A stretch of 5,349 nt of DNA from Bdellovibrionales bacterium (GTDB lineage Bacteria; Bdellovibrionota; UBA1018; CAIMNF01), in the NCBI GenBank assembly GCA_947457605.1, contig CANGWP010000148.1, positions 1 to 5,349 of the forward strand, written 5' to 3'. The notes under the pieces were generated by a model that did no database searches, was not told the DNA's origin, and was given only the letters and a program-made list of their open reading frames with translations. The position numbers were made by a program, and so were the translations under genes. This document shows, one piece after another, positions 1 through 4,597 of this stretch (its first letter is position 1; each line of letters starts with the position of its first letter).

Positions 1-241
1 AATACGTATCGATGATGAAATCAAGGCGCCCGCGGTACCGAAGCACTCCCGAGGTGATCTCATAGATCCAGGCCCGATCAAAATCCTGAAAAGTCTTGCC
101 ACTCGCGGACGTGAGGACCCGATTTACGGATTCCTCGAGTGAATCCTTCGAGGTCGACACGTGGGCAAGTACCCTTGCTGCGAGACTTCGAAGCTCGATC
201 AGGGATTGCGCGGCCTTTCGGCCCGATTCAGCGTGCGCCAT
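1..241 (-). CDS. rsmB: N-terminal part of a NusB-domain protein, probably 16S rRNA (cytosine-967-C5)-methyltransferase RsmB; cut by the window edge
   Basis: The first 80 residues are visible, reading leftward from an ATG at 239-241 (MAHAESGRKAAQSL...). Two stretches match the NusB fold: an arginine/alanine-rich first helix leading to LAARVLAHVSTSKDSLEESV (about residues 20-39), and IYEITSGVLRYRGRLDFII (about 60-78), the signature at the end of the visible part. The GVLRxRGRLD form is typical of the RNA-binding N-terminal domain of RsmB/Sun methyltransferases, which methylate C967 of 16S rRNA using S-adenosylmethionine. Free-standing NusB, the antitermination factor, has the same fold and cannot be excluded, because the methyltransferase domain would lie beyond position 1. 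The ATG overlaps the end of sppA by 14 bases (228-241), which suggests translational coupling. The Shine-Dalgarno is poor; an AGGA lies about 16 bases upstream. The call rests on motif recognition only. Confidence 0.72.
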   Translation of the reverse strand, partial: MAHAESGRKAAQSLIELRSLAARVLAHVSTSKDSLEESVNRVLTSASGKTFQDFDRAWIYEITSGVLRYRGRLDFIIDTY

Positions 242-1232
242 TCCAGATCGAATAGAGTCCTGCAGGCAGGACCTCCGCCCCATTTTGTTTCATTCCGGTG
301 ATTCGATCCGCAAGTCGCGAGACGATGCGGTCGATGAACGAGTGTTCTTCCTCGAAGGTCTCTTCATCCTCCAAGGATCCCCCCAAAAGAAGGTCCTGAA
401 GACCCTTTGCTTTCTTGGTTGGATACACTGTGCGAACCTTCCCTTTGATCTTGGCTTCTTTTGCTGCGAACTCGACTGCATCCTGGAGAGTTCCAATCTC
501 ATCCACAAGCTTCAATTTCTTTGCCTGAACTCCGGTGAAGACCCGTCCATCCGCAACCGCTGTCACTTCTTCTGCGGTAAGCTTGCGGCCCGCTGCAACG
601 GCCGACTTGAATTGGTCGAGGGTATCCAAAACGAGGGTTTGAAAGTACTCGCGCTCTTCCGGTGCAAGCTCCCGATAATCCGCGCCACTATCCTTGAATT
701 TTCCGGTTTTGACCGAGAATCGCTCCACCTTCGCCCACTCATAGAGTTTTTTCAGATTGATGAACTCCATGATCACGCCAATGGAACCCGTGAGAGTTCC
801 GGCGTTTGCGAATACCTTCTTTGCTCCGGCCGCCACATAAAACGCCCCGGAAGCTGCGACACTTCCCATGGAGATCACCAGCGGCTTTTCATATTTTTTG
901 ACCGCCTCGTAAATTTCTTGTGACGGAGCAACAGCCCCACCCGGAGAGTTCAGGCGCAGAACAACGGCTTTTACTTCCTTGTCCTCTTCCGCGTCCTTCA
1001 GATTTCGAAGAACTTTCTTGGACTCGAGGATCACGCCCTTCAGCTCAATGATCGCCACATACTCGCGCTTCTCATTGAAACCATTCTTGGAGTCCGCTTC
1101 CTTCCAGGAATCCGATCCGCCCTTCATGAAAAAATACACAAAAGAAAAGATCAGGAAAAAGGCAAAAAGAGCCGCAGAGATTCCCAGGATCAAAGCCAGT
1201 GGATTGATGTTTCGCTTTTTGATTTCGGTCAT
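228..1232 (-). CDS. sppA: Signal peptide peptidase SppA, short single-domain form
   Basis: The 334-residue protein has a short basic N-terminus (MTEIKKRNI), one membrane helix at about 11-36 and then a periplasmic/extracytoplasmic S49 serine protease domain. SppA digests signal peptides left in the membrane after signal peptidase cleavage, using a Ser-Lys dyad. The nucleophile is Ser128 in GSVAASGAFY and the general base is Lys180 in GKFKDSG. Their 52-residue spacing equals that of Bacillus subtilis SppA (Ser147/Lys199). Other family marks are LRLNSPGG (92-99), the GTLTGSIGVI block (145-154) and ADGRVFTG (227-234). The length fits the short, self-assembling SppA class rather than the roughly 600-residue tandem form of E. 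coli. An acidic stretch (LEDEETFEEE, 287-296) precedes the C-terminal tail. The ATG at 1230-1232 is chosen because it places the basic residues just before the helix. It has no clear Shine-Dalgarno, and an A+T palindrome lies upstream. The stop overlaps the next gene. Confidence 0.95.
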   Translation of the reverse strand: MTEIKKRNINPLALILGISAALFAFFLIFSFVYFFMKGGSDSWKEADSKNGFNEKREYVAIIELKGVILESKKVLRNLKDAEEDKEVKAVVLRLNSPGGAVAPSQEIYEAVKKYEKPLVISMGSVAASGAFYVAAGAKKVFANAGTLTGSIGVIMEFINLKKLYEWAKVERFSVKTGKFKDSGADYRELAPEEREYFQTLVLDTLDQFKSAVAAGRKLTAEEVTAVADGRVFTGVQAKKLKLVDEIGTLQDAVEFAAKEAKIKGKVRTVYPTKKAKGLQDLLLGGSLEDEETFEEEHSFIDRIVSRLADRITGMKQNGAEVLPAGLYSIWNGAR

Positions 1233-1250
1233 ATTCGATTATTCTACATC

Positions 1251-1267
1251 CAATATTTAATATATTG
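1251..1267. repeat. A+T-rich 17-bp inverted repeat just upstream of sppA
   Basis: CAATATTTAATATATTG has perfect 6-base arms (1251-1256 and 1262-1267) around five bases. It ends 18 bases upstream of the sppA ATG, where a promoter or an operator would sit. A TAGAAT hexamer (minus strand, 1246-1241) and TATATT within the palindrome could serve as -10 elements, but no convincing -35 is found at the right distance for either. An operator role is inference; small A+T palindromes also occur by chance. Confidence 0.35.
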
Positions 1268-1469
1268 AGTATTTTTTCGTGCGTCCGGAACGGGCGCAGT
1301 ATCCAAATTCGGAACTTAAAATCGCCAGAAGCTTGGCTAAACCCCCTAAGGCGCCCTTGCGGATCCACAAGAAATTCATCATTATTACAATATCTTGCCC
1401 AGACAGGACGTTGCTCGCGGCTTTACCCGTCCCGAATTCTGACTCAAACCAAGCCTCACGAGTTTTTCC

Positions 1470-1498
1470 TTGAATTCATTTCGCATCTCGGCTAGAAA
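1470..1498 (+). promoter_or_regulatory. Likely sigma70-type promoter of tRNA-Glu
   Basis: TTGAAT (1470-1475) and TAGAAA (1493-1498) are each 4/6 matches to the -35 and -10 consensus and are separated by exactly 17 bases. A start about 7 bases after the -10 would give a 5' leader of roughly 15 bases before the mature tRNA at 1520, which is usual for RNase P substrates. The rest of the divergent gap, 1268-1469, shows no gene, RNA or further promoter that I can support. Confidence 0.5.
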
Positions 1499-1519
1499 AA
1501 GAATTCCTCTTTTCATTGC

Positions 1520-1595
1520 GTCCCCATCGTCTAGAGGCCTAGGACATTGCCTTTTCACGGCAGTAACCGGGGTTCGACTCCCCGTGGGGACGCCA
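1520..1595 (+). tRNA. tRNA-Glu, anticodon UUC, CCA encoded
   Basis: A complete cloverleaf can be drawn. The acceptor GTCCCCA (1520-1526) pairs with TGGGGAC (1585-1591), followed by discriminator G1592 and the encoded CCA (1593-1595). The D-arm region is 1529-1545. The anticodon stem TTGCC/GGCAG (1547-1551/1559-1563) closes the loop TTTTCAC, which puts TTC at 1554-1556. The T stem CGGGG/CCCCG closes a TTCGACT loop. The sequence closely resembles bacterial tRNA-Glu, including the GTCTAGAGGCC D-arm start. It decodes GAA and GAG, and in most bacteria Glu-tRNA also feeds haem synthesis. The gene has its own promoter and stands alone. Its 3' end is unusual in being copied twice downstream, once inverted and once direct (see the repeats that follow). 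Confidence 0.97.
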
Positions 1596-1778
1596 TTTTA
1601 CTCTTCATCCAATAAAATCAAATTTCAGCAAACAGGGCTCCTGTTTTGAATGGTCTACTTCAAACAGTCCTCGGACAAAAGGCTAAGCCTTTCGTCCTGC
1701 GGAACTCGTATCCCATTCAAAACAGGAGCCCTGCTTGCTCAACGAATCATTCGGATGAAGAGTAAAGTGGCGTCCCCA
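1585..1778. repeat. Long imperfect palindrome/hairpin whose left arm is the tRNA-Glu 3' end
   Basis: The outer arms 1585-1610 and 1753-1778 are 26 bases each and complementary except at T1596/G1767, which is a G-U pair in RNA. The left arm consists of the tRNA acceptor 3' strand, discriminator, CCA and 15 bases of trailer. The inner arms 1633-1653 and 1713-1733 are a perfect 21-bp match (right arm begins CCATTCAAAACAGGAG), extended by AGCAA/TTGCT (1627-1631/1735-1739) beyond one mismatch. The apex holds GGAC/GTCC (1673-1676/1694-1697) and AAAGGC-TAA-GCCTTT (1678-1692). No T run follows, so it is not a standard intrinsic terminator. A reading frame on the plus strand crosses both arms but has no ribosome-binding site and looks like a by-product. 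The nature of the element is unknown; the base pairing is plain to see. Confidence 0.85.
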
Positions 1779-1958
1779 TGGAGGATGAGAAGGCACGCGC
1801 GAGGGAGCGCAAGCGAATGCGAGTTCGAGGGGTTCGTTCGCGAGGCCCATGAAGGGCCGAGCGCGCATAGCGAGTGCAACGAGCGGTGCCTGAGCGACAT
1901 TCAGTCGCGAAGGTGGCGACCAGGAGGGGAGCCAAACCCCCCTTGGGGACGCCATTTT
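1770..1958 (+). other. Stem-rich non-coding element bracketed by copies of both tRNA-Glu ends
   Basis: GCGTCCCCAT (1770-1779) repeats the tRNA 5' end and the two bases before it (1518-1527). TGGGGACGCCATTTT (1944-1958) repeats the tRNA 3' end plus trailer (1585-1599). The two copies can form the same 7-bp acceptor stem (1772-1778/1944-1950) around 165 bases that do not resemble tRNA. That core is G+C-rich and full of short stems: GGCAC/GTGCC (1792-1796/1886-1890), GCGC/GCGC (1797-1800/1807-1810), GGCCC-ATGAA-GGGCC (1844-1858), and the alternatives GCGAC/GTCGC (1894-1898/1904-1908) or GTCGC/GCGAC (1904-1908/1916-1920). A T-arm-like GGGG-AGCCAAA-CCCC hairpin (1926-1940) precedes the 3' copy but lacks the TTCRA loop. 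No anticodon arm is visible, so it is not a tRNA, and it does not match tmRNA, RNase P, SRP or 6S RNA features I know. It could be a structured repeat, a small RNA or a remnant of insertion at the tRNA. Confidence 0.6.
1944..1958 (+). repeat. 15-bp direct repeat of the tRNA-Glu 3' end (att-like)
   Basis: TGGGGACGCCATTTT is identical to 1585-1599, 359 bases upstream. Identity stops on both sides (G1584 versus T1943; A1600 versus C1959). Duplicated tRNA 3' ends are the usual mark of tyrosine-recombinase integration, but the enclosed DNA is far too short to carry an integrase. If it is an att pair, it bounds a remnant or a very small non-autonomous element. A third copy, inverted and with one change, lies at 1764-1778. 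Confidence 0.7.
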
Positions 1959-2079
1959 CCTTCCGAATTCCTATTTTTACTTCACCTCACTTCGTCAAAG
2001 CTCAGTACGACGTATCTATCCATACGCCTCTTTCGCTTTGCTCGTTCGGCTTTATGAAAATAGGAATTGGGAAGGAAAA
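1955..2079. repeat. Second long inverted repeat, 23-bp arms around a 79-base loop
   Basis: Arms 1955-1977 and 2057-2079 are complementary at 22 of 23 positions (G1965 faces G2069). The right arm begins AAAATAGGAATTGGGAAGG. The loop contains a smaller CGTAT/ATACG stem (2011-2015/2022-2026) and CAAAG/CTTTG (1996-2000/2036-2040). The left arm starts inside the TTTT that ends the tRNA 3' copy, so this palindrome abuts the preceding element directly. The right arm runs into a 12-bp palindrome, AAAAACGTTTTT (2076-2087). No coding potential is seen. Confidence 0.8.
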
Positions 2080-2087
2080 ACGTTTTT

Positions 2088-2224
2088 CTTCGGTGAGGGG
2101 AACCCCGGAGGGGATCGACAATTTTATCAGGAAGATAAAATTGCACGGCGCGAACCTAAGTGAGTGCCGCCCGAAGGGTGAGCCACAGGAGGTGGCGAAT
2201 GACTCCCCGCGGGGGAGAATTGAC
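2088..2224. repeat. Cluster of short hairpins, including a perfect 10-bp hairpin and a G+C-rich core
   Basis: In order: CCCC-GGA-GGGG (2103-2113); CAATTTTATC-AGGAA and its exact complement GATAAAATTG (2119-2143, 10-bp stem, 5-base loop, no T run after it); GCCAC-AGGAG-GTGGC (2182-2196); CTCCCC-GCG-GGGGAG (2203-2217). The core from about 2160 shares words in the same order with the core of the preceding element: GAGTGC (2162 versus 1872), TGAGC (2179 versus 1891) and GGTGGCGA (2191 versus 1912), each set followed by a G/C-run hairpin. This suggests a diverged second copy of one repeat family with indels between the words. The match is short enough that an alignment is needed. Confidence 0.5.
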
Positions 2225-2233
2225 CTCTCGCGA

Positions 2234-2251
2234 GCGTTCGCATGCGAACGC
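2234..2251. repeat. Perfect 18-bp palindrome downstream of the response regulator
   Basis: GCGTTCGCATGCGAACGC equals its own reverse complement. Outer CTC (2227-2229) and GAG (2252-2254) can extend the stem past a four-base bulge. Its right half with the flanking bases, GCGAACGCGAGC (2244-2255), resembles GCGAATGCGAGT (1813-1824), tying it to the repeat cluster. It lies 22 bases past the response regulator stop codon. No T run follows on either strand, so it is not a classic intrinsic terminator, although it could slow transcription or protect a 3' end. A nearby GCTTTG/CAAAGC pair (2254-2259/2274-2279) overlaps the stop codon. Confidence 0.7.
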
Positions 2252-2272
2252 GAGCTTTGGGCTTGCTACGAA

Positions 2273-2674
2273 TCAAAGCGAAATGGGGAGCGTTGGGGCT
2301 GGAGGCTTTCTCGAATACATTTCGATCTTCTTCAGGAGCTGATTGAGATCAAAGGGCTTTTCAACCCAGCCGATTGCACCGATGTCCCGGGCGCGCTGTT
2401 CCGCATCTCCGGCAGCCGTAATGACCACGATCGGTGATATGTGGTCGTGGCGATTGAGGAACTCAAGCGCAAAGGCCCACCCATTCATGATCGGCATCTT
2501 CATGTCGAGCAAGATCAGGTTTGGAATCTCCCCCTGATTCAGAATTTTGAGAGCATCAAACCCATTCTCTGCAATGAGCACCCGATACCCCTCCATTTCT
2601 AGAAATTCCCTGAGAGTCAGTAAAATCTCACGCTCGTCATCGACGATGAGAATCGTCTTCTTTGTAGCTTCCAT
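2273..2674 (-). CDS. Single-domain response regulator (CheY-like receiver)
   Basis: This 133-residue protein consists only of a receiver domain and a short proline-rich tail. The phosphorylation site is Asp57 (LILLDMKMP). The Mg-binding acidic pair is Asp12/Asp13 in ILIVDDE, the conserved switch residue is Thr86 (VVITAAG), and Lys106 is in VEKPF, which is the full set for an active receiver. No DNA-binding or enzymatic domain follows, so it must act by protein contact or as a phosphorelay intermediate, as CheY or Spo0F do. The ATG at 2672-2674 is preferred because it overlaps the kinase stop as TGATG (one shared base), a standard coupling arrangement, and a GGGGCAGGG stretch lies just upstream. 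A GTG one codon earlier is possible. Its partner is almost certainly the kinase encoded immediately upstream. It cannot be assigned to a named regulator. Confidence 0.93.
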   Translation of the reverse strand: MEATKKTILIVDDEREILLTLREFLEMEGYRVLIAENGFDALKILNQGEIPNLILLDMKMPIMNGWAFALEFLNRHDHISPIVVITAAGDAEQRARDIGAIGWVEKPFDLNQLLKKIEMYSRKPPAPTLPISL

Positions 2675-4215
2675 CACCCTGCCCCTTTCCGGGGAAGCTC
2701 GAAATAAAACGTACTCCCCTCCCCGAGCTTGCTCATCAGCCCGATTCTTCCCCGATGAAGCTCGATGATTCGCTTGCAGATGAACAATCCAAGTCCAAGC
2801 CCCCCTGAGCGCTCGGTCAGCTCGACGGATCCCCTCGAGAAGGGCATGAAGAGTGCGCCTTGTTCCCGATCCGGAATTCCAGGCCCATGATCCGTCACCG
2901 AAACCCGGATGAGATCCGGGTGAATTTCAAGCTCCACCTCAATGGGAGACCCATCCGGTGTGTACTTTCTTGAGTTTTCCAGAAGATTGGTGATCACCTG
3001 GTAAATCCGGATCGGATCCACATTTGCCTGAACCCCATCCGTGGGCCCCTGAAAGGTCAGGGACCGGCTGGCCGAATAAAGTTTGAAATCCTCCACACAC
3101 TCCTGAATCAGACTCTTCAGGTCCGTGGGTTTTGGCGAGATGGGAAGTGCCCCGCGCTCAAGCCTTGAGACATCCAGGAGATCGACCACGAGCCTTGAAA
3201 TCCGCTCCACCTGGTTTCGAAGACGGATCAGGGTTTCAGGCTCCACTGCATGGCCGCGCTCTTTTTGCTGCTGGGTGAACTGCAGAAGCAGCGACAACAC
3301 CGTAATGGGGGTTCGCAATTCATGAGCGGCCACATCGAGAAATCGCGTCTTGGCAATCGTTGCGGCTTCAGCCAATTGCTGGGTCCGATGAAGCTCCTCT
3401 TCCAATCGATGGCGTTCGGTCGTATCAAGGAGAACCAGAATGGCGGAGCTCACCCTACCTTCCGGATTCAGAATGGGTGCGGCGTTCACCCACATCACCC
3501 GGGATTCCTGATTGGGAAGCTTCAGGTAAACTTCCTTGCTGCTTTTTTCTCCGTATTTCACTGCCCGAACAAGCGGCATCTCATCATTTTTGAGCGGATT
3601 GCCTTTCAGGTCGGACATATTCCACGCCGAGGCAAGGGTATTCACATCAATGTCCTTGATGTGTTCACCCGCAAGGCCCTTCTTCATCAGGAATGCCGCT
3701 TGATTCAGGTATCGAAGCTTTCCGCTCTTGGCATCCGCAATCGCAACCCCCGCCTGGCTTTGATCAAGCGCACTCTGCATGAGTTGATTCAGATCAAATA
3801 GTTTCTCCTTCAGCTCCTTTTCCGCGGTCATGTCGGTGAAGTTCACTACAATTTCTTGCAGTTTCTGATGGGGACCAAACACCGGATGGGCATTGCAGAG
3901 CGCCCACACCACCCTGCTCCCCTCAGAACTCCTGATGCCCACCACCTGGGCCAAGCTCGGCTTCAATGCTTTCAAAACCCGATTCACAGGATAATCGGAA
4001 AGACCAAGGGGAGCGCCCGTTTCATCGATAAACTTCCACCGTGGATCACTTGAGAGGCGACCCTCCATTTCCCGGACCTGAAGCCCCAGAAGTTTTGCAG
4101 CAAACTGATTTGCATAGAGGATTGAAGTGTCGGGTGCATGCACCACGATTCCAATCTGAAGCTGGTCAAGGAGGGTGCGATAGCGTTCCGCATTCATCGG
4201 CAAAAGAGGCTGCAA
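2674..4215 (-). CDS. Soluble sensor histidine kinase with two PAS domains
   Basis: This is a protein of up to 513 residues without a membrane segment, so it likely senses a cytoplasmic signal. PAS 1 spans about 8-130 (ends VVNFTDMTAEKEL) and PAS 2 about 141-270 (ends VLLDTTERHRLEEEL). A helical linker leads to a HisKA domain with the phospho-accepting His298 in AAHELRTPI. The HATPase_c domain has the N box (Asn410 and Asn414 in TNLLENSRKYT), the G1 box DHGPGI (442-447), the F box FMPFSRG and the G2 box GGLGLGLFI (471-479), so it looks catalytically complete. No receiver is fused; that role falls to the overlapping downstream gene. The start is uncertain. The longest frame opens with TTG at 4213-4215; an ATG at 4195-4197 (MNAERYRTLL) begins at the PAS boundary. 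Neither has a good Shine-Dalgarno at the usual distance. A purine run GGAGAGAGG (complement of about 4236-4244) sits upstream of both. The sensed ligand cannot be told from sequence. Confidence 0.95.
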   Translation of the reverse strand: MQPLLPMNAERYRTLLDQLQIGIVVHAPDTSILYANQFAAKLLGLQVREMEGRLSSDPRWKFIDETGAPLGLSDYPVNRVLKALKPSLAQVVGIRSSEGSRVVWALCNAHPVFGPHQKLQEIVVNFTDMTAEKELKEKLFDLNQLMQSALDQSQAGVAIADAKSGKLRYLNQAAFLMKKGLAGEHIKDIDVNTLASAWNMSDLKGNPLKNDEMPLVRAVKYGEKSSKEVYLKLPNQESRVMWVNAAPILNPEGRVSSAILVLLDTTERHRLEEELHRTQQLAEAATIAKTRFLDVAAHELRTPITVLSLLLQFTQQQKERGHAVEPETLIRLRNQVERISRLVVDLLDVSRLERGALPISPKPTDLKSLIQECVEDFKLYSASRSLTFQGPTDGVQANVDPIRIYQVITNLLENSRKYTPDGSPIEVELEIHPDLIRVSVTDHGPGIPDREQGALFMPFSRGSVELTERSGGLGLGLFICKRIIELHRGRIGLMSKLGEGSTFYFELPRKGAG

Positions 4216-4344
4216 TTGCCGGACCAGAATGAGAGCCTCTCTCCAGTTTCATCGCAGGAATCCCGCTTTTCGCCGCCTGCATTGTCAGCATGGGCCTGAG
4301 GATCTCCCGAACGCGCACGCACGGGGCTTTCTCATTCAAATTTA

Positions 4345-4360
4345 GTCCCTTGCATGGGAC
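4345..4360. repeat. 16-bp near-palindrome upstream of the histidine kinase
   Basis: GTCCCTTGCATGGGAC has 5-bp arms around TTGCAT, which itself contains TGCA; only the T/T pair breaks symmetry. It lies between the stop of the small membrane gene and the kinase start, about 130 bases before the kinase. It could be an operator for the kinase pair or a weak hairpin at the end of the upstream transcript. Only a short A/T stretch (TAAATTT on the minus strand) follows, so a terminator is doubtful. Confidence 0.3.
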
Positions 4361-4373
4361 AGCAATGACCATC

Positions 4374-4568
4374 TCAAGGAAGTGAATCATGGGAGTCTGA
4401 ATGCAGTCGACCGCCTCTCAGCATTCCCGCCACAAAGAAAACCATGGCCAAGGCGATGAGCGTTCCCGCGAATCCCGCCAGGGCGAGTGAATACCCATCC
4501 CTCAGCCTTGCATCCATCAGTAAGGTTCCGAACCCAAGAAGATAGAAAAACAGAGCCAATGAAAACAT
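4374..4568 (-). CDS. Small hypothetical membrane protein with two transmembrane helices
   Basis: The 64-residue reading begins MFSLALFFYLLGFG. Two hydrophobic stretches, about residues 2-18 and 27-49, are separated by a short charged loop (DARLRDGYS), and a basic and polar tail follows (RGGRLHSDSHDSLP). The pattern suggests a helical hairpin in the inner membrane with the loop on one side. I prefer the ATG at 4566-4568 over an in-frame ATG 12 codons earlier because a strong purine-rich Shine-Dalgarno (AGGGGGAGGG) ends three bases before it and the earlier one has nothing comparable. No family is recognised. It sits between the kinase-fold-like gene and the histidine kinase on the same strand, with gaps of 92 and about 158 bases, so shared transcription is possible but unproven. 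Small size makes it less secure than its neighbours, although the clear helices and ribosome-binding site support a real gene. Confidence 0.6.
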   Translation of the reverse strand: MFSLALFFYLLGFGTLLMDARLRDGYSLALAGFAGTLIALAMVFFVAGMLRGGRLHSDSHDSLP

Positions 4569-4570
4569 AA

Positions 4571-4597
4571 ACCCTCCCCCTACCCCGCACGGAGGGT
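4571..4597 (-). promoter_or_regulatory. Hairpin able to hide the ribosome-binding site of the small membrane gene
   Basis: ACCCTCC (4571-4577) and GGAGGGT (4591-4597) are perfect 7-base inverted arms around 13 bases. On the minus-strand transcript the 3' arm is GGAGGGT, which is part of the Shine-Dalgarno immediately before the ATG at 4568. Folding would therefore block translation initiation. The Shine-Dalgarno run is longer than the arm, so access may be only partly reduced. Confidence 0.35.

Noticed and set aside
96..923. A 275-codon plus-strand open frame
   Set aside because: It lies antisense to sppA and the NusB-domain gene, whose motifs are unmistakable. The translation has no domain features.
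1072..1368. A 98-codon minus-strand frame upstream of and overlapping sppA
   Set aside because: It is a shadow of the sppA N-terminus in another frame, with no supporting start site or motif.
1772..1954. Second tRNA gene or a tmRNA
   Set aside because: The acceptor halves match tRNA-Glu, but there is no anticodon arm, no D arm and no TTCRA loop. The tmRNA 5' and 3' consensus and a tag reading frame are also missing.
1650..2057. A 135-codon plus-strand open frame through the repeat region
   Set aside because: It crosses the arms of both long palindromes and the tRNA-end copy, lacks a ribosome-binding site, has low-complexity Arg/Ser-rich composition and no recognisable domain. It is best read as a chance frame in non-coding repeats.
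2203..2217. Intrinsic terminator (CTCCCC/GGGGAG hairpin) for the response regulator
   Set aside because: The stem is strong, but no U run follows on either strand, and it lies about 55 bases beyond the stop among other repeats.
1585..2255. CRISPR array
   Set aside because: Repeats are inverted, unequal in length and irregularly spaced. There are no uniform direct repeats or spacers and no cas genes nearby.
1874..2437. A 187-codon plus-strand open frame running from the repeats into the response regulator
   Set aside because: Its 3' third is antisense to the clearly real receiver domain and its 5' part lies in palindromic repeats. There is no start signal.
4166..4390. A 74-codon minus-strand open frame between the small membrane gene and the kinase
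   Set aside because: It overlaps the kinase start and the end of the small membrane gene, has no Shine-Dalgarno, and shows no domain, helix or signal pattern.
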